The notes beneath the pieces were generated by a model that saw only the letters and a program-made list of their open reading frames with translations, had not been told where the DNA came from and searched no databases. This document shows positions 51,317 through 60,163 of a stretch of DNA of 64,000 nt, one piece after another. The stretch is from an uncultured Flavobacteriaceae bacterium. GTDB lineage: Bacteria > Bacteroidota > Bacteroidia > Flavobacteriales > Flavobacteriaceae. The stretch spans positions 665,246-729,245 of the forward strand of contig CANNAN010000001.1 of assembly GCA_947502635.1 (NCBI GenBank), in the 5' to 3' direction. The position numbers and the translations under genes were made by a program. Position 1 is the first letter of the stretch. The number at the start of each line of letters is the position of its first letter.

Positions 51317-51973
51317 ATGAATCATTTTTTATGTTCTTGGAGTGGCGGGAAAGATAGTTGTTTTGCTTTTTATAAGGCGCTGCAATTGGGGTATAAACCT
51401 GCAGTTTTATTAAATGTTATGAATGAATTTGGAGATAGATCACGTTCTCATGGGATCAGCAAGGCTGTTTTAGAAGCACAAGCCAATGCTTTAGGTTTAC
51501 CCATTCATTTTTTTAATAGTACTTGGAAGTCATATGAAGAAAACTATATTAAGCATCTAAATATATTAGCGAAGGACTATGAACTTTCTCATGCTGTTTT
51601 TGGTGATATTGATATTGAGTCGCATCGGGCTTGGGAAGAAAAAGTCTCTAAATCGGCTGGATTAGAAGCAGTTTTACCTTTATGGCAAGGCCAAAGGAAG
51701 CAATTGGTTTTAGATATGATTGATGTGGGGTTAGAAGCTATTATTGTATCCTGCAATCAAGATTTAGGATCTGATTTTTTAGGAAAAACTATTGATACTA
51801 ACATTATTGAAGCTTTTGAATCCATGGGTGTTGATGCTTGTGGAGAAAATGGTGAGTACCATACTTTGGTGGTTAATGCGCCCTTTTTTAAAAATAGAAT
51901 TAATGTTGAAGTCATTAAAAAATCAGTGTCTAGTAATTATAATTTTGCTGAATTGGCACTTACAGAAAACTGA
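51317..51973 (+). CDS. DUF71/COG2102 PP-loop ATPase (B12-locus type)
   Basis: The 218-residue protein has the PP-loop SGGKDSCFAFYKALQ near the N-terminus and the DUF71 C-terminal motif GENGEYHTLV. The family includes diphthine-ammonia ligase in archaea and eukaryotes. A bacterial subgroup clusters with B12 genes and has been predicted to act in B12 salvage, so an ATP-dependent amidation or adenylation step on a corrinoid is plausible. Here it sits between btuF and cobC, in line with that subgroup. Confidence 0.82.
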   Translation: MNHFLCSWSGGKDSCFAFYKALQLGYKPAVLLNVMNEFGDRSRSHGISKAVLEAQANALGLPIHFFNSTWKSYEENYIKHLNILAKDYELSHAVFGDIDIESHRAWEEKVSKSAGLEAVLPLWQGQRKQLVLDMIDVGLEAIIVSCNQDLGSDFLGKTIDTNIIEAFESMGVDACGENGEYHTLVVNAPFFKNRINVEVIKKSVSSNYNFAELALTEN

Positions 51974-52119
51974 TTGTATTTTTTTGATAACACATTAAGT
52001 GAAAACCTTAGAGCGGTAAATAGAATTGAAAAATAAAGAAAAGTAATTACTTAATCCCAAATCTTTTTTCTCGAAATTCAAAAAATAATTTAGTAAAAAA
52101 ATGTATGATTAAATCGAAT

Positions 52120-52689
52120 TTAGGTTGATTTGATTTCTGTAATAAGTTTTAGTACCTCTTTTTCTTTCCGCAGGTGAAAAACATCGCCGTATTGAATTTT
52201 AATATCAAATGATTTTTCCAAAGGAATACTTAAAATAGACGAAAGAAATGCTCTCATTGGTCCAGCATGAGTTACGATTATAAGATCTTGCTCGTTTTGT
52301 AGGTTGATGGTCTCTTCAAAGAAATTATTCACTCTAGAGGCCAAATTAATATAAGATTCTCCATTGGGAACTTTAGTATTTACAAAGTCTTTCATCCAAG
52401 GGTTTAATGTTTCTTCAGGAATCGTATTCCATGGTTGCATTTCCCAGTCTCCAAAATCAAGCTCTTTTAAACGATCATCAAAAACGACATTAGAGCCTAG
52501 GTAGTTTGCTAATAATGCGCATCGTTTCAATGGGCTGCTCTTTATAATGTAATGGCTGTTGTTAGGGATTTGCTGCTTTATGGTTTTAAACTCTTCAGGA
52601 AAAGTATTAACCAAACTCAAATCGGTTTGTCCATAACAGATCCCCTTTTCAATGTTGGGTGTTGTGTGTCTGATTATATAAATTTCCAT
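52120..52689 (-). CDS. cobC: Alpha-ribazole phosphatase-like histidine phosphatase
   Basis: The 189-residue histidine phosphatase has the RH motif as IIRHTTPN (R7, H8), the second histidine in VTHAGPMRAF, and a middle segment ELDFGDWEMQPWNTIPEE typical of CobC. It removes the phosphate from alpha-ribazole-5'-phosphate (or adenosylcobalamin-5'-phosphate). It overlaps cobS by 16 bases. The RHT in place of the commoner RHG is a mild variant. Context makes CobC the best call. Confidence 0.82.
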   Translation of the reverse strand: MEIYIIRHTTPNIEKGICYGQTDLSLVNTFPEEFKTIKQQIPNNSHYIIKSSPLKRCALLANYLGSNVVFDDRLKELDFGDWEMQPWNTIPEETLNPWMKDFVNTKVPNGESYINLASRVNNFFEETINLQNEQDLIIVTHAGPMRAFLSSILSIPLEKSFDIKIQYGDVFHLRKEKEVLKLITEIKST

Positions 52690-53435
52690 AATGCGATTAC
52701 ACTTAAATAAAATACAACTTCAGATAACTGTTGAACGGCTCCTGCACAATCTCCTGTTTGTCCTCCCAACCATTTTTTGAATTTAGCACCCAGATAGACT
52801 TTTGCGAAGTAGCATGGAATGATTGTTAAAAAAATTAGAGGGGTATTAAAAAAGAATAAAGGCGCTATCCCAAAAAGACCACTAAGAAGTAACATGCTTG
52901 TCGTAATACTTTTTGCAGCTGGTTTGGCTTTACTGTCTTCGGTATCTCGAACGTAAGGATGCGTGTAAATTAATGTAGTTGCTATAAATCTACTTAGGCT
53001 ATGTCCTGAAATGATTGTAATAGGTATAAGATGCAGGGAAACGTCTCTTAATGCTAAAAATTTGATGGCAAGAATTAAAATTAATCCTGTGACACCATAA
53101 GTTCCTAAGCGGGAATCCTTCATGATAAGAAGAATTTTTTCTTTGGTCCAGCCGCCTCCAAGTCCGTCGCAAACATCGGCAAAACCATCTTCGTGAAATG
53201 CTCCTGTAGTATAGATTGTAGCAACTATGCTTAATAAAAGGGCTATTTCGGTAGAAAGAATAAACGAAAAACCATAAAATATTAAAGCGCCTATACTACC
53301 AACTATAATACCCACTAACGAAAAGTACTTAGCACTTTTTGAAAGATATTCTGGATTATGATCAACCCATTTCGGACAAGGAATCCTTGTAAAAAACATG
53401 ATGGCTGTTAAGAAAATATGGAATTCTTTTTTCAT
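52674..53435 (-). CDS. cobS: Adenosylcobinamide-GDP ribazoletransferase
   Basis: The 253-residue multi-pass protein has the CobS signature HEDGFADVCDGLGGGWTKEKILLIMKDSRLGTYG (about 81-113) and TRIPCPKWVDHNPEYLSKSAKYFSLVG at the start. It joins alpha-ribazole to adenosylcobinamide-GDP in the cytoplasmic membrane. It starts 2 bases after the cobT stop. Confidence 0.93.
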   Translation of the reverse strand: MKKEFHIFLTAIMFFTRIPCPKWVDHNPEYLSKSAKYFSLVGIIVGSIGALIFYGFSFILSTEIALLLSIVATIYTTGAFHEDGFADVCDGLGGGWTKEKILLIMKDSRLGTYGVTGLILILAIKFLALRDVSLHLIPITIISGHSLSRFIATTLIYTHPYVRDTEDSKAKPAAKSITTSMLLLSGLFGIAPLFFFNTPLIFLTIIPCYFAKVYLGAKFKKWLGGQTGDCAGAVQQLSEVVFYLSVIALWKFI

Positions 53436-53437
53436 CT

Positions 53438-54484
53438 TTATTTAGCTGTAGTTTCCTCACTGACCCCAGCAGTATCAAAACTTGCCATATCATTTATAAA
53501 GTTGACAGATGCTTGAACTAAAGGCATTGCTAATGCAGCACCTGTACCTTCTCCTAATCTTAACCCTAACGATAGTAAAGGTTTTGCATCTAAAAACTCT
53601 AACATTTTTGTGTGTCCTTTTTCATTGGAATTATGGGCAAATATGCAATAGTCCAAAGCGTTTGGTTTAATTGCCAAAGCAGTTAATAGGGCAGCGGTTA
53701 CTATAAAACCGTCAATAACAATAATCATTTTTAATTCTGCTGCTTTTAAAATAGCACCAGTTAGCATGGCGATTTCAAAACCACCAAAAGTAGACATGGC
53801 TTCTAAGGCATTTTGTGGATCGTATTTATTATATACTTCAGACAGGATGTGCTGTTTTTTACTAATACCTTCACTGTTTAATCCTGTGCCAGAGCCTATA
53901 CATGAAGAAATTGGTATTTCTGTAAAGTAAGTCATAAGTAATGATGCAGAAGAAGTATTACTTATGCCCATTTCCCCAAAACCAATGGTATTAGTGCCTT
54001 CATTTTTAAGTTTAGAAATAATGTCGCCTCCTTTACTGAAAGCCTTTTTACATTCCTCTAATGTCATGGCTGGCTCTTCCTGATAGTTTTTAGTACCAAA
54101 ATCAATTTTAGCATTAATAATATCAAGTGATTTAGGAAAGGTATGGTTAACACCTGCGTCAACTATTTTTAAGTTTAGGTTATTGGTACTACTAAAAATA
54201 TTTATTGCAGCCCCTCCATTAACAAAATTATAAACCATTTGCGAGGTGACCTCTTGCGGAAATGGATTTACTTCATTTTTGGTCGCTATTCCATGATCGC
54301 CTGCAAATACTACAATTGTAGGGTTTGAAATTTTAGGAGTTTTGGTTTGCTGAATACATCCAATTTGAAAAGCGATCTGTTCAAGATCACCCAATGCACC
54401 TATGGGTTTTGTTTTTAAGTTGATTTTATGCTGAAGTTTGGCTTCTAATTCAGGGTTTGTAATAGATTCTATATGGTAAGTCAT
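53438..54484 (-). CDS. cobT: Nicotinate-nucleotide--dimethylbenzimidazole phosphoribosyltransferase
   Basis: The 348-residue protein has KTKPIGALGDLEQIAFQIGCIQQ, VFAGDHGIATKNEVNPFPQEVTSQMVYNFVNGGAAI, GFGEMGISNTSSASLL and LRLGEGTGAALAMPLVQASV, all CobT hallmarks. It activates the lower ligand to alpha-ribazole-5'-phosphate. It starts directly after the cobU stop. DMB synthase genes are not in the window. Confidence 0.95.
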   Translation of the reverse strand: MTYHIESITNPELEAKLQHKINLKTKPIGALGDLEQIAFQIGCIQQTKTPKISNPTIVVFAGDHGIATKNEVNPFPQEVTSQMVYNFVNGGAAINIFSSTNNLNLKIVDAGVNHTFPKSLDIINAKIDFGTKNYQEEPAMTLEECKKAFSKGGDIISKLKNEGTNTIGFGEMGISNTSSASLLMTYFTEIPISSCIGSGTGLNSEGISKKQHILSEVYNKYDPQNALEAMSTFGGFEIAMLTGAILKAAELKMIIVIDGFIVTAALLTALAIKPNALDYCIFAHNSNEKGHTKMLEFLDAKPLLSLGLRLGEGTGAALAMPLVQASVNFINDMASFDTAGVSEETTAK

Positions 54485-54988
54485 TTATTTCAGTTTTAAA
54501 GGGATTCCAGAGACCATTAAAGTTGCTTTATTTGCGTGTTTAGCTATATGTTGATTCATCCAGCCTTGAAGTTCTGTGAATTTTCTACCTATTTCGGTTT
54601 GAGCATGCACGCCCATACCAATTTCATTAGAAATAATAATGATTGTAGCATCTATATTAAGTAATTTATTGAATTCAACTTTAGCTAATTCTAAGCTTTT
54701 TTCTATATCATTTTTTGTGTCTACATAGAAATTTGTGAGCCACAATGTAACGCAATCAATAACCACCACATCTTTTGGGTTTATCATTTTAGAAAGGATT
54801 TTTTCTTCTTCAATAGACGTCCATCTTTCATCTCTGTCGGCAATATGTCTATCAATTCTTTTTCTATGATTATCGTCCCAAATTCGTGATGTAGCAATAT
54901 ATTTAGGTGTGTTTGAAAGAGATAATGCTAAGTTTTGTGCGTAGCTACTTTTTCCTGAGCGTTCACCACCTGTTATATAAAAAATCAT
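54485..54988 (-). CDS. cobU: Adenosylcobinamide kinase/guanylyltransferase
   Basis: ATG at 54988 (MIFYITGGERSGKSS) is used in preference to a TTG two codons earlier. The 167-residue protein has the P-loop GGERSGKSS, the guanylylation-site region WDDNHRKRIDRHIADRDERW (histidine) and VVIDCVTLWLTN. It phosphorylates and guanylylates adenosylcobinamide. It is the first gene of the cobU-cobT-cobS-cobC operon and divergent from the riboswitch and btuB-like gene. Confidence 0.94.
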   Translation of the reverse strand: MIFYITGGERSGKSSYAQNLALSLSNTPKYIATSRIWDDNHRKRIDRHIADRDERWTSIEEEKILSKMINPKDVVVIDCVTLWLTNFYVDTKNDIEKSLELAKVEFNKLLNIDATIIIISNEIGMGVHAQTEIGRKFTELQGWMNQHIAKHANKATLMVSGIPLKLK

Positions 54989-55097
54989 ATGCAAATATTT
55001 ATTTTAATGCTTTTGCAAAGATTAAATATTTTATATGAATAAAGCCAAAAAGGGCGTTCCTAATTCTAAAATTGATAGTATATTTGCAGCGAATTTT

Positions 55098-55291
55098 GGT
55101 TCTATTCAGTTTTAATTGAATGGATTAAAAGGGAATCAGGTGCAATGATTAGTCATTAATTCCTGAACTGTTCCCGCAACTGTAAATTTATGCTGATTTT
55201 TTCAGTACCTCATAAGGATGTTATTAACTTCAAAACCACTGGCTTAATGCTGGGAAGGTAGAATAACATAAAATAAGTCAGGAGACCTGCC
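55098..55291 (+). promoter_or_regulatory. Cobalamin riboswitch (AdoCbl-type)
   Basis: The leader of the TonB receptor has the characteristic elements in order: GGGAATCAGGTG with TTCCTGAACTGTTCCCGCAACTGTAA, then the B12 box region ACCACTGG (55235-55242) and TGGGAAGG (55251-55258), then GTCAGGAGACCTGCC (55277-55291). A TATATTTG at 55079-55086 may be the promoter -7 element. Binding of cobalamin would reduce expression of the receptor. Confidence 0.92.
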
Positions 55292-55334
55292 ATATTCGAA
55301 ACAAATAAGTTAAACTTTCGGGACAAAAGTTTGC

Positions 55335-55350
55335 GTATGGTAGTCCATAC
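55335..55350 (+). promoter_or_regulatory. Hairpin in the riboswitch expression platform
   Basis: GTATGG-TAGT-CCATAC forms a small perfect stem-loop between the cobalamin aptamer and the ATG at 55375. There is no T-run, which suggests control of translation initiation and not termination. Confidence 0.5.
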
Positions 55351-55374
55351 CACTCTCGATTAATTATTCATTGA

Positions 55375-57237
55375 ATGAACAAAAAAGCAAGTGTTTTAGG
55401 TGTGCTGTGTTTTAGTATATCTATAATTGGATTTGCACAACAGCAAATCGACTCTACAAAAGTAGAGCAATTGGAAGAAGTTGTTATTACAGATTCGCGT
55501 TTTGCGCTAAAGCGTGAAAACTCAGGAAAATCTGTTATTAAAATATCGAAGATCGATATTGAAAGAAATCAAGGCCGAACCGTTTCAGAATTAATAAACA
55601 CACAGTCTGGTATCGAAATTAATGGTAGTAGAAGTAATTCAGGTCAGAACTTAGGTGTGTATGCACGTGGTGGCCGTAATCGTCAAGTTTTAGTATTAAT
55701 TGATGGTATTCAGGTAAGTGATCCATCTCAAATTAATATTGAGTATGATTTTAGACTTCTAAATTTAAATCAAATTGAGTCTATTGAAATAATTAAAGGG
55801 GCTGCAAGTACTTTGTATGGTAGTGGTGCAGCATCTGCAGTTATTAATATTACAACTAAAAAGGCGAATGCAAAAAAGGTTAGTGCTGTTTTTTCTTCGA
55901 GTTTTGGAACAAATCAAACAGAATCAGACCAAAATTATAACATTGCCGATTTTAATAATAGTGTTGCGTTAAGTGGTACTTTAAATAAGTTTACATATCG
56001 TGCGGCATTTAGTAATCAATTTTCTGATGGTCTTTCGGCTGCAATCAGCGATTCTAATGAGAAAGATGTTTATTCGAAATATGGTGTAGATGTTAATTTA
56101 GGTTATAAGTTTAGTCAGGCTTTTTCTTTAAATGTATATGGTAATTTTACTGATACAAATTCAGAAATTGATGGGTTTGATTCTAATTTCAGTTTGGTTG
56201 ATACTAACGATGAGTTTAATAATGAGCAATCTAGAGTTGGGTTTTCATCTAAATTTAAATATAGAAATGGTAGTGTTAATTTAAATGCTGCTTATAGTGA
56301 ATATGAGAGAGAGTTTATCTCTAGCTTTCCTTCCGTATTCAAATCAAAAAACTATGTGTTAGATGTTTACAATAAATATGTTTTTGATAAAATGTTCTAT
56401 ACTATTGTTGGTTTGAATGCCATTGAAAACAAAGCAATATTTGCAAATGATGTTAGATTTAATATTGTAGATCCGTATGCTAATTTTGTATATGTTTCAG
56501 ATTTTGGCTTAAATTTTAATGCTGGAGCACGTTTAAACAATCATAGTGATTATGGGTCTCATTTTACATATAACTTAAATCCATCATTTACTCTTAAATC
56601 TGATGATGAGGGTTATACAAAAGTTTTCGGATCTTTTAGTACCTCTTTTATAACACCTTCTTTATCTCAATTATTTGGTAATTTCGGTGCTAATCCTGAT
56701 TTAGAGCCTGAAGAGAATAGAACCATAGAGGCAGGTGCTGAATTTAAACTGAATGACAATTTTAGAGTAACAGGACTTTTCTTTAATAGAGAAGAGAAGA
56801 ATACCGTGTTATGGATTAATGGTGGTTATTTAAATGCAACCGATAAATTACATGCCAGAGGTGTAGAGGTAGAGGTTAAAGCGTCACCTATTGAAAAACT
56901 ATCTGTTACAGCTAACTATACATTTACAGAATATAAAGAAAGTTTAGCACGTAGAATTCCTAAACATAAAGGGAATTTACAGTTGGGTTACGATTTTTGT
57001 GAAACGACTTTTGCATCATTATCTTACCAATATACACATGATAGGTTTGAAAGTGATTTTGTGCCTTTTTTGGATAGTTTTAGTTTATTTAATCTATATG
57101 TAAGCCATACAGCTTTAAAAAATAAAGTGAAATTTTTCGGAGGACTCGATAATGTTTTAAATGAAGATTATCAAGATGTACCAGGATATGCAACTAAAGG
57201 AAGAAATGTTAGGTTAGGATTTCAACTAAGCTTATAA
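55375..57237 (+). CDS. btuB: TonB-dependent cobalamin receptor (BtuB-like)
   Basis: The 620-residue protein has a signal peptide (about 1-21), a plug domain (IERNQGRTVSELINTQSGIEINGSRSNSGQNLGVYARGGRNRQVLVLIDGIQVSD; IESIEIIKGAASTLYGSGAASAVINITTK) and a 22-strand barrel ending in GRNVRLGFQLSL. The size is close to BtuB of E. coli (614). A cobalamin riboswitch precedes it, so cobalamin transport across the outer membrane is well supported. It hands over to the BtuF-like lipoprotein. Confidence 0.93.
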   Translation: MNKKASVLGVLCFSISIIGFAQQQIDSTKVEQLEEVVITDSRFALKRENSGKSVIKISKIDIERNQGRTVSELINTQSGIEINGSRSNSGQNLGVYARGGRNRQVLVLIDGIQVSDPSQINIEYDFRLLNLNQIESIEIIKGAASTLYGSGAASAVINITTKKANAKKVSAVFSSSFGTNQTESDQNYNIADFNNSVALSGTLNKFTYRAAFSNQFSDGLSAAISDSNEKDVYSKYGVDVNLGYKFSQAFSLNVYGNFTDTNSEIDGFDSNFSLVDTNDEFNNEQSRVGFSSKFKYRNGSVNLNAAYSEYEREFISSFPSVFKSKNYVLDVYNKYVFDKMFYTIVGLNAIENKAIFANDVRFNIVDPYANFVYVSDFGLNFNAGARLNNHSDYGSHFTYNLNPSFTLKSDDEGYTKVFGSFSTSFITPSLSQLFGNFGANPDLEPEENRTIEAGAEFKLNDNFRVTGLFFNREEKNTVLWINGGYLNATDKLHARGVEVEVKASPIEKLSVTANYTFTEYKESLARRIPKHKGNLQLGYDFCETTFASLSYQYTHDRFESDFVPFLDSFSLFNLYVSHTALKNKVKFFGGLDNVLNEDYQDVPGYATKGRNVRLGFQLSL

Positions 57238-57267
57238 GTTAAATATCTACTTCTTAACCACTTTATT

Positions 57268-57297
57268 AAATGCCTCCATTTCATTTTGGCGGCATTT
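57268..57297 (+). terminator. Terminator-like hairpin after btuB
   Basis: AAATGCCTCCA pairs with TGGCGGCATTT with one mismatch and an 8-base loop, followed by a T-rich stretch. It lies 30 bases after the btuB stop. Confidence 0.6.
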
Positions 57298-57344
57298 CAT
57301 TTTTGCACATAATTTAGATATAGACTAAGATAAATCATAAATAT

Positions 57345-57384
57345 AAAAGTGTCCTCTAAAAATAATTTTATTGAGGACACTTTT
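57345..57384. terminator. Bidirectional intrinsic terminator
   Basis: A perfect 12-bp stem AAAAGTGTCCTC / GAGGACACTTTT with a 16-base loop sits between convergent btuB and the S41 protease gene. Confidence 0.8.
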
Positions 57385-57426
57385 CTTATAATTTCTTTGG
57401 TGTAAGAAGAATAATTAAAGAGTTAC

Positions 57427-58887
57427 CTATTTATAGTTTTCTATATACATCTCCTTTTCAAATTTCTTATCAAGTATGCTGATGTCTAGTTTTTTTGTAA
57501 ATGAAGACACCTTTTTAACACTAATGCTTTTTGTGGTTACTCCTCTTATATCATCAAGAGCTGCTTTTAAAACAGCTTCGTTTTCATCGCCCAAAGGTCG
57601 TATGTTATTCCAAAACTCATGTTCTTTCACTTCTATATCTGGAACAAAACCTTGCGTATAATCACTTTCACCATTTTTATTAAATATTTGAAAAACTATG
57701 GGTTGCATAGCTTTTAAGTGACCCGAATTAGCAGATGCTTTATCTTGAAAATCAGATAAAGGAGAATCATATAACGTAATAGATCCAACATTTTTACCAT
57801 AAGTTGTGGTTCCAACTACTTTCACAGGTATGAAAGGTTTTAATCCATTTATAACCATTTCACTTGCTGAAGCTGTGCTACTTGATGTTAAAACATATAA
57901 TTTGTTAATTGTATTTAATCTATTAATAGTTTCTTCTCCTGTTTTTTTATCATTTGCATCAAATACATTTAGTGTATTTTCAAAGTTATAAAAACCATTT
58001 TCATCATTATGTTTTGAATTAAATTTTAAATCGGCAAATTTATCTTGTCCAGCATTAGCATAAATCATACTTGCTAAATATGCAGAGGTAGATACAGAAC
58101 CACCTCCATTGATTCTTAAATCAAGGATCAGTTCATTAATGTTCTCACTTTTAAAAAATGAAAAAGCAGCATTTAATTCATCATTATATGACGATCTGAA
58201 TCCGTTATATACTAAATAACCAACTTTTTTACCATTCACATCATCAAAAATTTTCATTAGGTAAACAGGGTTTTCAGATAAAACAGTGGCAGTAATGGTT
58301 TTATCTTCAATAGGTGTTAAAGAGCCTCCACTTTCAGAAACAAAGGATAGTGTTATAGTTTCATTCGACAATTCACTTATCACATTATTAAAATTGTTAG
58401 AATTTACAAGAGTGCCGTTTATAGCATTAATAATATCTCCTCTTTTAATATTGGCATGACTAGCAGGGGAATTATCGGCAACATATCTTACGTATAAAAT
58501 CACATCACCATTACTGTTTATTTGAACAGATTGATATCGAATACCATGGGATTTTGAAATACCCTGAAATTCTTGTTGTTGTACTATATAATCTTCTATA
58601 AACCAAGAAAATCTATCAACATTACCAGTTTCATATTTAAGACTATTAAATAAGTCTTCAGGGTTTGTAAACTGATTTAAATAAGAACTATATTCACTTG
58701 TGTTATCATCTTTAGAATCAGATAAGTCAGATACTTGAGATTGCCAATTGTACCATGAGTTCATTCCTTTCCAAACAAAATCATTTATATCACTTGCAGA
58801 AATTGTAATATCATCACCATCATCAAAACAACTTGTTGTTAAAAAGGCAAGCGTAAGTAGAAGCATTAGGGCTTTAAAATATTTCAT
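57427..58887 (-). CDS. S41-family C-terminal processing protease lipoprotein with PDZ domain
   Basis: The 486-residue protein has a lipoprotein signal (LTLAFLTTSCFDDGDD). A PDZ domain follows (about 118-205, HANIKRGDIINAINGTLV). The tail-specific protease domain has ELILDLRINGGGSVSTSAYLASMIY, the serine motif STASASEMV (about 337-345) and the catalytic lysine in VGTTTYGKNVG (K365). It would cleave misfolded or specific envelope proteins. Monocistronic. Confidence 0.9.
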   Translation of the reverse strand: MKYFKALMLLLTLAFLTTSCFDDGDDITISASDINDFVWKGMNSWYNWQSQVSDLSDSKDDNTSEYSSYLNQFTNPEDLFNSLKYETGNVDRFSWFIEDYIVQQQEFQGISKSHGIRYQSVQINSNGDVILYVRYVADNSPASHANIKRGDIINAINGTLVNSNNFNNVISELSNETITLSFVSESGGSLTPIEDKTITATVLSENPVYLMKIFDDVNGKKVGYLVYNGFRSSYNDELNAAFSFFKSENINELILDLRINGGGSVSTSAYLASMIYANAGQDKFADLKFNSKHNDENGFYNFENTLNVFDANDKKTGEETINRLNTINKLYVLTSSSTASASEMVINGLKPFIPVKVVGTTTYGKNVGSITLYDSPLSDFQDKASANSGHLKAMQPIVFQIFNKNGESDYTQGFVPDIEVKEHEFWNNIRPLGDENEAVLKAALDDIRGVTTKSISVKKVSSFTKKLDISILDKKFEKEMYIENYK

Positions 58888-59036
58888 AGCAGTTTTTTTA
58901 TAAACAGTTAGTCTTTAAAACCCTAAATTTACTTACATTATTATGTAATTAAAAATATTTTGTAACAAAATAGATTATGGGTCGTCGTAATATCAAATAG
59001 CCATAATAAGCTAAATTTAACTAAACCAAACCAACA

Positions 59037-59546
59037 ATGACTCAAGTAGAGTTTTTAAATATTGTAATGCCTTTTAAAGATAAAGTCTTTCGTTTAGCAA
59101 AACGATTACTGGTATCTACCGAGGAAGCTGAAGATGCTACCCAAGAGGTTTTACTAAAATTATGGAACAATAAAAAGAAGATACAGGAATATAAAAATGT
59201 GGAAGCTTTTTCAATGACAATGACTAAGAATTTTTGTTTTGATAAATTAAAGTCTAAACAAGCTCAAAACTTAAAAATTGTACATAGTAATTATGAAGAT
59301 GGTAATACATCGTTACAAAAACAAATTGAATTAAATGATAGTGTTGATTGGGTTGCAAGAATTATTGAGGAATTACCCGAACAACAGAAAATGATCATTC
59401 AATTACGAGATATAGAAGCATATGATTTTGATGAGATTGCAAAAATGCTGGATATGAATAATACAGCAGTACGTGTAAATTTATCGAGAGCAAGAAAAAC
59501 AATAAGAGAAAAATTAACAAATACACACAATTATGGTGTTAAATAA
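59037..59546 (+). CDS. ECF-type RNA polymerase sigma factor
   Basis: The 169-residue protein has region 2 (VFRLAKRLLVSTEEAEDATQEVLLKLWNNKKKIQEYKNVEAFSMTMTKNFCFDKLKSKQAQ) and region 4 (LPEQQKMIIQLRDIEAYDFDEIAKMLDMNNTAVRVNLSRARKTIREKL). It overlaps the next gene by 14 bases, so it is coupled to the anti-sigma-like protein. The downstream DUF4252 genes are probable targets. Confidence 0.92.
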   Translation: MTQVEFLNIVMPFKDKVFRLAKRLLVSTEEAEDATQEVLLKLWNNKKKIQEYKNVEAFSMTMTKNFCFDKLKSKQAQNLKIVHSNYEDGNTSLQKQIELNDSVDWVARIIEELPEQQKMIIQLRDIEAYDFDEIAKMLDMNNTAVRVNLSRARKTIREKLTNTHNYGVK

Positions 59547-60018
59547 TATAGAAGACTTACTTGAAAAGTACGAGAACGGGGAAACAACGCTAAAAGAAGA
59601 GCAGCAGTTAAAACACTATTTTTCGCAAGAAACTGTAGCGCCACATTTAGAAATGTATAAGTCCATGTTCACTTATTTTTTGGGAAACCAACAAGAACAA
59701 TTTACTAAAGACATTCCATTAAAAACTAAGCGTACTTTTAATTACAAATGGATTGCTGTCGCTGCAGTTGCTGTTCTTATGTTAGGGTTTTATTTTAAAG
59801 AACCAATGATTACTTCTTATGAAGAATATGCATATGGGACTTTTAATAATCCTGAAAAAGCGCTTGACGAAGTAACTAAGTCGTTAGCTATGATTTCGAG
59901 TCATTTTAATAAAGGAACCTCCACTGTAAACTACCTTAATGAAGTAAACAAAGGTAGAGCTACACTTGGTTATCTTAACGAAATTGAAAATACCACAAGT
60001 ATAATTTTTAAAAATTAG
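59533..60018 (+). CDS. Anti-sigma-like single-pass membrane protein
   Basis: The 161-residue protein has a cytoplasmic N-terminal part (NIEDLLEKYENGETTLKEEQQLKHYFSQETVAPHLEMYKSMFTYFL), a single transmembrane segment (WIAVAAVAVLMLGFYF, about 75-90) and a periplasmic tail. This topology and the 14-base overlap with the ECF sigma gene fit an anti-sigma factor. No zinc-binding ZAS motif (HxxxCxxC) is present, so the call is by context and topology. Confidence 0.7.
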   Translation: MVLNNIEDLLEKYENGETTLKEEQQLKHYFSQETVAPHLEMYKSMFTYFLGNQQEQFTKDIPLKTKRTFNYKWIAVAAVAVLMLGFYFKEPMITSYEEYAYGTFNNPEKALDEVTKSLAMISSHFNKGTSTVNYLNEVNKGRATLGYLNEIENTTSIIFKN

Positions 60019-60041
60019 CAATTAAAAAACAAAAAAGTGAA

Positions 60042-60119
60042 ATGGGCGTAAGTAAAAGTTTCAAGTACACATTAGACGTTTACTATACGAGTCGTATTTC
60101 ATCATTAAACAACAATTAA
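60042..60119 (+). CDS. Possible small ORF (25 residues)
   Basis: MGVSKSFKYTLDVYYTSRIS... (ATG 60042, TAA 60117-60119) lies between the anti-sigma-like gene and the first DUF4252 gene on the same strand. It has no known domain, and the evidence is only the open frame and position in the operon. It may be a leader peptide or chance. Confidence 0.25.
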   Translation: MGVSKSFKYTLDVYYTSRISSLNNN

Positions 60120-60163
60120 AAAATAAAGAAATGAAAACAATAATAAATTTTAATAAAGGAAAG

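Noticed and set aside
54989..55097. tRNA or small RNA gene upstream of the riboswitch
   Set aside because: The bases show no cloverleaf or GTTCNANNC arm; the region is explained as divergent promoter DNA and start of the cobalamin leader.
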